A stretch of 27,205 nucleotides of DNA from Xanthobacteraceae bacterium (GTDB lineage Bacteria > Pseudomonadota > Alphaproteobacteria > Rhizobiales > Xanthobacteraceae). This document shows positions 22,428 to 27,205 of this stretch, piece by piece; the first letter of the stretch is position 1; every line of letters starts with the position of its first letter. Below the pieces are notes generated by a model that saw nothing but the letters and a program-made list of their open reading frames with translations, made no database searches and was not told the origin of the DNA. Position numbers and translations under genes: made by a program. The stretch covers positions 1-27,205 of the forward strand of contig JASHSY010000119.1 of NCBI GenBank assembly GCA_030040825.1, in the 5' to 3' direction.

Positions 22428-23030
22428 CTATTTCACAGCGGCTTCATACATCTCGGCGACGTAATCCCAATTGACCAGATGGTCGAGAAACGCCTTGAGG
22501 TAATCCGGCCGGCGGTTGCGATAGTCGATGTAATAGGAATGTTCCCATACGTCGCAGCCTAGGATCGGCTTAGCGCCGTGGACGAGCGGATTTTCTCCGT
22601 TCGGGGTTTTGGTGACTGTGATTTTGCCGTCCTTTACCGCAAGCCAGCACCAGCCGGAGCCGAATTGCGTGGCGCCCGCTTGTGCGAAATCTTCTTTCAT
22701 CTTGGCGATCGAGCCCAAGTCGCCGATAATTTGTTTCTCCAGTTTGCCTGGAAGCTTGTCGCCGCCGCCACCCTTTTTCATCCACTTCCAGAAGTGGATG
22801 TGGTTGTAGTGCTGGCCGGCGTTGTTAAAGAGGCCGGCATTTTTCCCGAACGTGCCTTTCACCACCTCCTCGAGGGGCTTGTTCTCCCACTCGGTCCCTT
22901 TGGCGAGATTGTTGCCGTTCGTCACGTAGGCCTGATGATGCTTGTCGTGATGGAATTCTAGCGTTTCGCGCGACATATGCGGGGTGAGCGCGTCGTAGGG
23001 GTAAGGCAGTTCGGGCAGAGTGAAAGCCAT
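22428..23030 (-). CDS. sodB: Superoxide dismutase, Fe type
   Basis: SodB converts superoxide to oxygen and peroxide in the cytoplasm. The 200-residue length is typical of Fe/Mn SODs. Metal ligands are H27 (LEFHHDKHH), H77 (AGQHYNHIHFW), D160 and H164 (DVWEHSYYIDYRN). The glutamine Q73 sits in the second-sphere position used by Fe-type enzymes, where Mn-type enzymes have glycine, so iron is the likely metal; cambialistic use remains possible. The ATG at 23030 has GAGGAG 8 bases upstream and gives the canonical MAFTLPELPYPYDAL start; a longer frame adds five residues only. A hairpin (23084-23098) lies in the presumed 5' leader. The terminator at 22386-22416 is shared with the opposing gene. Confidence 0.96.
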   Translation of the reverse strand: MAFTLPELPYPYDALTPHMSRETLEFHHDKHHQAYVTNGNNLAKGTEWENKPLEEVVKGTFGKNAGLFNNAGQHYNHIHFWKWMKKGGGGDKLPGKLEKQIIGDLGSIAKMKEDFAQAGATQFGSGWCWLAVKDGKITVTKTPNGENPLVHGAKPILGCDVWEHSYYIDYRNRRPDYLKAFLDHLVNWDYVAEMYEAAVK

Positions 23031-23083
23031 TGGTCTACTCCTCAAAGTGAGCGGGTTGGAAAGTGGGTTTGCGTGTAAAACCG

Positions 23084-23098
23084 CCTGGGGAGCCCAGG
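23084..23098 (-). other. Short hairpin in the sodB leader region
   Basis: CCTGGG at 23084-23089 pairs with CCCAGG at 23093-23098 around a 3-base loop. The hairpin lies about 54-68 bases upstream of the sodB ATG. It could lie in the leader mRNA or be an operator; no function is shown and no T-run follows. Confidence 0.25.
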
Positions 23099-23200
23099 GT
23101 TTCTTCTAAATAGACTTAACCGCCGGGTCGGGGCAATGGGTCCGGGGGCGGGGCCCAATGACGCGCGCCGAGAGGAGCGGCGGCCCGATCGATTTCTCAT

Positions 23201-23389
23201 ATGCCGCAATGGATTAACGGCGGTGCCGGCGGTCGTCGCTGGCGGCAAAACACCGAGCGCTTGTCGTGCCGTTGCGGCGAGCCCGAGTCTACAGCTCATT
23301 TTATGTTCTTGCGCCCCGCCGTAAGGGCTCGCAAAATGCCTTTCCTTCGATGCCCGAAATGGCTGCGTAGGGGCGGGGATGCGGCGTGA
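23201..23389 (+). CDS. Doubtful short ORF coupled to the following membrane protein gene
   Basis: A 62-codon frame (ATG 23201, TGA 23387-23389) overlaps the next gene's ATG in the TGATG arrangement typical of coupled genes. The peptide is basic, with a LSCRCGEPES pair of cysteines and a later FLRCPKWLRRGG stretch, faintly like a minimal zinc-binding site. No Shine-Dalgarno lies before its ATG and I know no homologue, so it may be a chance frame. The interval 23031-23388 otherwise has only the leader hairpin of sodB. Confidence 0.28.
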   Translation: MPQWINGGAGGRRWRQNTERLSCRCGEPESTAHFMFLRPAVRARKMPFLRCPKWLRRGGDAA

Positions 23390-24225
23390 TGCCATTGATT
23401 TTGTTGCTTTTGGGTATTGTCACAACGATCGCCGGCGCAATCCTTGTTGCTTCTGGGTTGACAGTTCGTGACGGAACATTCGCCGAAGCAATCACCCCCG
23501 GCACGGTCGCTGTCATCGGCGGGTTTCTCCTGATTGGAATGGGGCTCGCCGTTCGTGAATTGCGACGCATCGAGCGCGCTTTGGTGATGAGGCCTATGCC
23601 GCTGACAAGCGGCGGGGGCGATGCCAACACTTCCGAAAGCGCCGAGCCATCGGTTCGCCTTCCCTTCCCGACCAAACACAAGACCGGCTTGCCGGCCGCT
23701 GACGTCCGATCGAAGCCGGTGTCAGCCGACGAAATAGCTGTGGAATCTCCGGTCAAATTCCCAACCCTGCCGGAGCATGCAGAACATAGCCCGATTGCTG
23801 AAGAAGAAAGCGTAGAGGTCAAGCAGTCCGTCGCCGCCAGCGTCAGTCGCGGCGCGAACTGGGCATCACCGGCGCGTGCAGGGCCGCGGTTCGACATCAA
23901 GCCTCGCGCAGCGTCCGACGCGACGCGCGTCTCGGGCCTGACCACTTTTTTGTCCGGGAAATCGCGCCGCGATAGCCGACCCGCTTCGGTCCACGTCGCT
24001 GCCCCACTACCACAGGCGGCTGGAAAACCGGCCCAGGCTCCCGAACTGGAGTTTCCCGCGGCCGCGCGTCCGGCTGGCACGGTGTCCGTTCTCAAGTCGG
24101 GCGTGGTCGAAGGGATGGCCTACACGCTCTATTCGGACGGATCGATCGAAGCACAGTTGCCGCAAGGGACGCTGCGGTTCGGCTCAATCACGGCCCTCCG
24201 CGAACACATCGATAGCGGCGCCTAG
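23389..24225 (+). CDS. Two-helix membrane protein with conserved C-terminal motif, hypothetical
   Basis: This 278-residue protein starts with two hydrophobic helices (about residues 2-22 and 37-56) joined by a short loop (RDGTFAEAITPG). A long, mostly cytoplasmic and low-complexity Pro/Ala/Ser/Val region follows. The last 45 residues form a compact conserved-looking domain: SVLKSGVVEGMAYTLYSDGSIEAQLPQGTLRFGSITALREHI. I recall similar proteins in Bradyrhizobium relatives with no assigned function. The start is ATG at 23389; a GTG one codon earlier is also possible. GGGGCGGGG upstream may act as the ribosome-binding site. The gene lies between sodB and the MucR-type gene, without an obvious functional link. 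Confidence 0.78.
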   Translation: MPLILLLLGIVTTIAGAILVASGLTVRDGTFAEAITPGTVAVIGGFLLIGMGLAVRELRRIERALVMRPMPLTSGGGDANTSESAEPSVRLPFPTKHKTGLPAADVRSKPVSADEIAVESPVKFPTLPEHAEHSPIAEEESVEVKQSVAASVSRGANWASPARAGPRFDIKPRAASDATRVSGLTTFLSGKSRRDSRPASVHVAAPLPQAAGKPAQAPELEFPAAARPAGTVSVLKSGVVEGMAYTLYSDGSIEAQLPQGTLRFGSITALREHIDSGA

Positions 24226-24273
24226 CGATTTTCGAGATCTGACGGGATTGCTTAAAGGTCGCCCCGTCCAATT

Positions 24274-24305
24274 ATTCCAGAAGCCGAAATTCTGTGGAAT
24301 ACAAT
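24274..24305 (+). promoter_or_regulatory. Imperfect palindrome overlapping a -10-like element upstream of the mucR-type gene
   Basis: ATTCCAGAA (24274-24282) faces TTCTGTGGAAT (24290-24300), an interrupted inverted repeat, and its right end overlaps TACAAT (24300-24305). No good -35 is seen. The 247-base interval 24226-24472 is clearly richer in A/T than its surroundings. MucR-type proteins bind AT-rich DNA and often regulate themselves, so autoregulation is plausible but unproven. Confidence 0.3.
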
Positions 24306-24472
24306 CTTATTTGTTGGATCATCGTGCCGGCGTAACTCCCTTTATTGCTCTCTATTCTGAAGTCCTATATCTTTAGAACCGTTCCTAACTGCCTATACGC
24401 TGACTGTGCGTGGGGCAGCGGATCGATCCGGCGCGGGGGCGACGGCAAAATCTCTTAGAAATCAGGCCTGAC

Positions 24473-24895
24473 ATGGCTGAGAATCCGAGTGAGAGCAGCA
24501 GCAGTTACATTCAACTGACTGCCAACATTGTCTCCGCCTATGTGAGCAACAACACGGTTTCAACCGCGGAAATACCGGGCTTGATTGGTCAGGTGCATGC
24601 CGCGCTGATACGGATTTCGAATGGTGCAGCCATGGCGCCGCCGGAGGCACTCAAGCCGGCGGTGTCTGTCAAACGCTCTGTTACTCCCGAATACATCGTC
24701 TGCCTTGAGGACGGTAAGAAATTCAAATCGCTGAAGCGTCACCTGCGCACCCAGTACGATATGACGCCTGAACGCTACCGCGAGAAATGGGGTTTGCCGG
24801 TCGATTATCCGATGGTAGCGCCGAACTACGCCGCGGCGCGTTCGCAGCTCGCCAAGCAAATGGGTTTGGGTCAGCAGCGCCGGCGCCGCAAATAA
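24473..24895 (+). CDS. MucR/Ros family transcriptional regulator
   Basis: This 140-residue protein is a MucR/Ros-type DNA-binding protein. In rhizobia and Brucella such proteins control exopolysaccharide, motility and virulence genes and act partly like H-NS. An N-terminal helical region (TANIVSAYVSNNTV) is followed by the zinc-finger-like domain at about residues 74-111 (YIVCLEDGKKFKSLKRHLRT then MTPERYREKWGLP) and a basic C-terminal tail (QQRRRRK). The usual C-x2-C-x9-H-x4-H ligands appear here as C77, D80, H90 and Y95, so the fourth ligand position is not histidine. The ATG at 24473 has AGG upstream; an ATG at 24410 would add residues unlike the family. It converges on the SulP gene 14 bases away. 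Confidence 0.92.
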   Translation: MAENPSESSSSYIQLTANIVSAYVSNNTVSTAEIPGLIGQVHAALIRISNGAAMAPPEALKPAVSVKRSVTPEYIVCLEDGKKFKSLKRHLRTQYDMTPERYREKWGLPVDYPMVAPNYAAARSQLAKQMGLGQQRRRRK

Positions 24896-24909
24896 CAAAG
24901 CGGACGGTG

Positions 24910-27120
24910 CTAGCGTTGCAGGACGCCAATCAGTCGGCTGGCAAAGGTCAGCCGTTCGGTCATTACCTTGATAACGTAGGCGAGCAAAGCTTGGCTTAGT
25001 GCGGGCTGATCGCGCTTGATGCGTTCAAACGCCTCAGCGTCGAGTTCATAAAGCACGCTGGTGGCTTCCGCTTGGATGGTCGCGCTGCGTGGCGCGCTGG
25101 CGATTAGACCCATTTCCCCCACCGTCGTGTGACGGCCGAGGCTGCGCACGCGCGTCGTGCGTCCATCGGGCAGGTCGACGATGATGCCGACGCGTCCCTC
25201 AAGGATGAAATGCATCGACGTGGCCGCGTCGCCCTGCCGAGCGATGATGTCGCCTGCGTTAACGTCGAGGCGCCGGCAGTTTTCGACCAAACTATCGGCC
25301 AGCCGTGCGTTGCCAAGCGCCTCGGAAAACCAGGCATGTAGCGATCGCGTGCTCGCGGTCTCGGATTGGTGGGTTTCGATGATCGCCTGCTCGCAAGACT
25401 CCAGCGCGCGGTCGAGGTCGGAGGCGATGCCGACATCGTCGGAAATGAAACGCGCGATACGAAACGGCCGCTCCAGCTCCGGCGACAAATTGACCAGTAC
25501 GATACAAGCGCCCGCTTCGGTCGCCGCCTGCTTGATTTGCGAGAAGCTTTGTATGGCCGAGGAATCGAGGCCGGTAACGCGACGAAAGTCGAAGATCAGG
25601 AAGCGGCATCCGCGCTGCCGCGCCAGCAGCGCCTTGACATGCTGATAGAGCCTGTTGGCCGAGCCGAAGAACAGATAGCTTTGCAGGGCCATGCCTTGAA
25701 TTTCGCGGCCGTGGACGGCGAGTAAAGCCTGCTCATGTGCGCCCCGATCGAGCGAAGAGCGGTATTCCGAGCCGTCGAAGCCGAACTTGATCGCGCTTAC
25801 CCTGCTGGCGCTGAGCGCGAAGGTTGCGCAGCCGATCACGACGCCAATCAGCGCTCCGGCGACGAAGCCCCAATTGATAATCAGCAAGGCGATGGCGAGC
25901 AGCGAGAGATAGTCGATAAGCGGCAACTGGCGCGCCGATTGCACGATCCATTGCTGCACGAGACCGGCGCCCAGGAACAACAACAGGCCCGCGAGGATAA
26001 ATTTCGGCACGTAGCCAAGGAATGACGGATCCGCGACGAGAATGGCTGCCGACACCGCCGCTACGGTAAAGCCTCCTAATCGGGTGGTCGCGCCGGCAGT
26101 TCGGACAAGGATTGAGCGGCTGAGCGACGTGCAGCTCACATATCCGCCCATCGCCGCAATAACGATATTCGCCAATCCCAAGACTTTCAGGTCACGATCG
26201 ATGTTGGCTTCACTGCGGGTCGCAAGCTCGATGCCGGTGGTATTGAGCAACAAGGTGCTGACGGTGACGAACATGATGGCGAGTAGATCACCGGCGAGAG
26301 AAGGAAGTATCGACCAGGAGAAGCTTTGCAGCGCGCTTGCTTTCCACGGCAGCGTCAGATGCGCCACGGGTAGGGTAGGGAACATCCATCCATCGGTCTG
26401 AGCCGAGTGGAACGATGAGCCGCTTAAAAGGATCACGAAGTAGGTTGCAGCGAGCGCGAGCAACAAGACGCCCGGCAAAATGAGGGGACTTTTGGATCGG
26501 CTGAGCGAAAGACGCAGTGTGATCGCGACTAACACGCCGGCGGCGAGTTTGGCGATGAGTCCGAGATTGATGAAGGTGCCGATGTTCGTCAGCGCCGCCG
26601 GCTGATCGGTGACCACCTGCACCGCTCCCATCATCATCAGCCAGCCGGTAGCGCCGAGAAAACCGCCGATTACCGGATAAGGCACAAAGCGGATGGCGCG
26701 GCCCGCCTGAGTGAAGCCAAGAACGCAGAGAAGAACGCCGGTAAGCGCGGTCGATAGCGACATAACGATCAACGTCGGCTCAAGAAAGCCAGTGCCGCCG
26801 CGCGCAGCGACGCGATGGACGACGGTCGCGACCATTGCCGCGATGACGACCGAAATGGAGCTGTCCGGTCCGGCGATCGCGAATGGAAGAGAGCTGCGCC
26901 ATGCGACGACGGCCCCGCCGATCGCAGCAGACAAGAACGTTGCAGCCACGCCGTAGGCCAGCAAATGCGAGATCGGACCGGTAAAAATGAGGGCGGCGTA
27001 GGACAGGCAGTATGCGACGGACAGGACGCTGCAAATCGCGCCGGCGAACACGTTCGTCAACGCCGTCCGAACATTCTTGCCGGCAAATGCGGCGTTCGTC
27101 GGCAAACCGCCGATGGCCAT
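24910..27120 (-). CDS. SulP-family transporter fused to STAS and cyclic-nucleotide-binding domains
   Basis: This 736-residue protein joins three modules. Residues about 20-440 form a SLC26A/SulP-type membrane domain with around 12-14 hydrophobic segments, including the family-like SYAALIFTGP and FAIAGPDSSISV stretches. A STAS domain follows at about residues 465-590 (LIFDFRRVTGLDSSAIQSF). A cNMP-binding domain occupies about residues 610-735; its VGEMGLIASAPRSATIQA phosphate-binding cassette keeps the key glutamate and arginine. The protein may be an anion or carboxylate transporter gated by cAMP or cGMP; the substrate is unknown. The ATG at 27120 has GGAG about 10 bases upstream. The right-hand 85 bases of the window contain no gene. 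Confidence 0.92.
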   Translation of the reverse strand: MAIGGLPTNAAFAGKNVRTALTNVFAGAICSVLSVAYCLSYAALIFTGPISHLLAYGVAATFLSAAIGGAVVAWRSSLPFAIAGPDSSISVVIAAMVATVVHRVAARGGTGFLEPTLIVMSLSTALTGVLLCVLGFTQAGRAIRFVPYPVIGGFLGATGWLMMMGAVQVVTDQPAALTNIGTFINLGLIAKLAAGVLVAITLRLSLSRSKSPLILPGVLLLALAATYFVILLSGSSFHSAQTDGWMFPTLPVAHLTLPWKASALQSFSWSILPSLAGDLLAIMFVTVSTLLLNTTGIELATRSEANIDRDLKVLGLANIVIAAMGGYVSCTSLSRSILVRTAGATTRLGGFTVAAVSAAILVADPSFLGYVPKFILAGLLLFLGAGLVQQWIVQSARQLPLIDYLSLLAIALLIINWGFVAGALIGVVIGCATFALSASRVSAIKFGFDGSEYRSSLDRGAHEQALLAVHGREIQGMALQSYLFFGSANRLYQHVKALLARQRGCRFLIFDFRRVTGLDSSAIQSFSQIKQAATEAGACIVLVNLSPELERPFRIARFISDDVGIASDLDRALESCEQAIIETHQSETASTRSLHAWFSEALGNARLADSLVENCRRLDVNAGDIIARQGDAATSMHFILEGRVGIIVDLPDGRTTRVRSLGRHTTVGEMGLIASAPRSATIQAEATSVLYELDAEAFERIKRDQPALSQALLAYVIKVMTERLTFASRLIGVLQR

Positions 27121-27205
27121 TGTCTGATTACTCCGGCCCGTAACTGCCTAGAGCGGATTTATATCATGGTCGCAGAGGTGGCCAATTTAGCGGGACAATG
27201 ACGAC

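Noticed and set aside
23301..24095. 264-codon minus-strand frame opposite the two-helix membrane protein gene
   Set aside because: Ser/Ala/Arg-rich with no domain, whereas the plus strand shows hydrophobic helices and a conserved-looking C-terminal motif.
1..27205. Mobile element, prophage, toxin-antitoxin pair, CRISPR or defence island
   Set aside because: No transposase, integrase, terminal inverted repeats, repeat-spacer array, tRNA attachment site or recognisable defence gene was seen on either strand.

Overview
The window looks like ordinary chromosomal DNA of a GC-rich alphaproteobacterium of the order Hyphomicrobiales (Rhizobiales), most like the Bradyrhizobium / Rhodopseudomonas / Pseudolabrys neighbourhood. 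The grounds are a complex I NDUFA12-type accessory protein, a DUF2155 protein, a MucR/Ros-type regulator, a DUF1236 secreted protein, and the cluster aroQ-accB-accC close to aat. I see no insertion sequence, integrase, tRNA, rRNA or CRISPR array.

Layout. Positions 1-1917 (+): 3' end of gatA, the NDUFA12-family gene and a proline-rich DUF2155 gene. Positions 1972-2646 (-): aat. Positions 2776-3204 (+): a receiver-only response regulator, which sits between accC and aat. Positions 3211-7907 (-): one run of genes transcribed in the order M48 metalloprotease, DsbA-like thiol oxidoreductase, aroQ, accB, accC. Positions 8077-10802 (+): a class I/II aminotransferase coupled by ATGA overlap to an RraA/HMG-aldolase-like gene, then a YdcF-type membrane protein. 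Positions 10928-12292: a 53-residue membrane peptide gene, a glutathione S-transferase gene, and a Nudix gene converging on it with overlapping 3' ends. Positions 12466-15564 (+): a tightly coupled three-gene operon for a NEW3-domain membrane-anchored protein, an ABC ATPase and an ABC-2 permease. Positions 15646-16455 (-): a DUF1236 protein. Positions 16681-19502 (+): a methylcrotonyl-CoA-carboxylase-type carboxyltransferase, a RidA-like protein and an SDR protein. Positions 19535-20744 (+): a small secreted protein with a probable leaderless promoter, a stretch holding a c-type cytochrome relic, and an 81-residue protein. Positions 20766-23030: divergent L-2-haloacid dehalogenase (-) and branched-chain aminotransferase (+), then Fe-type superoxide dismutase (-). 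Positions 23201-24225 (+): a doubtful short ORF and a two-helix membrane protein. Positions 24473-27120: mucR-like regulator (+) converging on a SulP-STAS-cNMP fusion transporter (-).

How the genes work together. Most are housekeeping: translation (gatA), N-end-rule degradation (aat), fatty-acid and aromatic precursor supply (accBC, aroQ), envelope quality control (M48, DsbA) and oxidative or detoxification functions (SOD, GST, Nudix, RidA). The accessory-looking parts are the NEW3/ABC operon, the RraA-like pair, the carboxyltransferase-RidA-SDR run and the SulP-cNMP fusion.

I did not find a convincing new multi-gene defence or mobile system. The best leads are a predicted leaderless promoter at 19499-19537, a decayed cytochrome CXXCH fragment around 20168-20433, a MucR protein with a remodelled zinc site, and the uncharacterised NEW3/ABC exporter-like operon.
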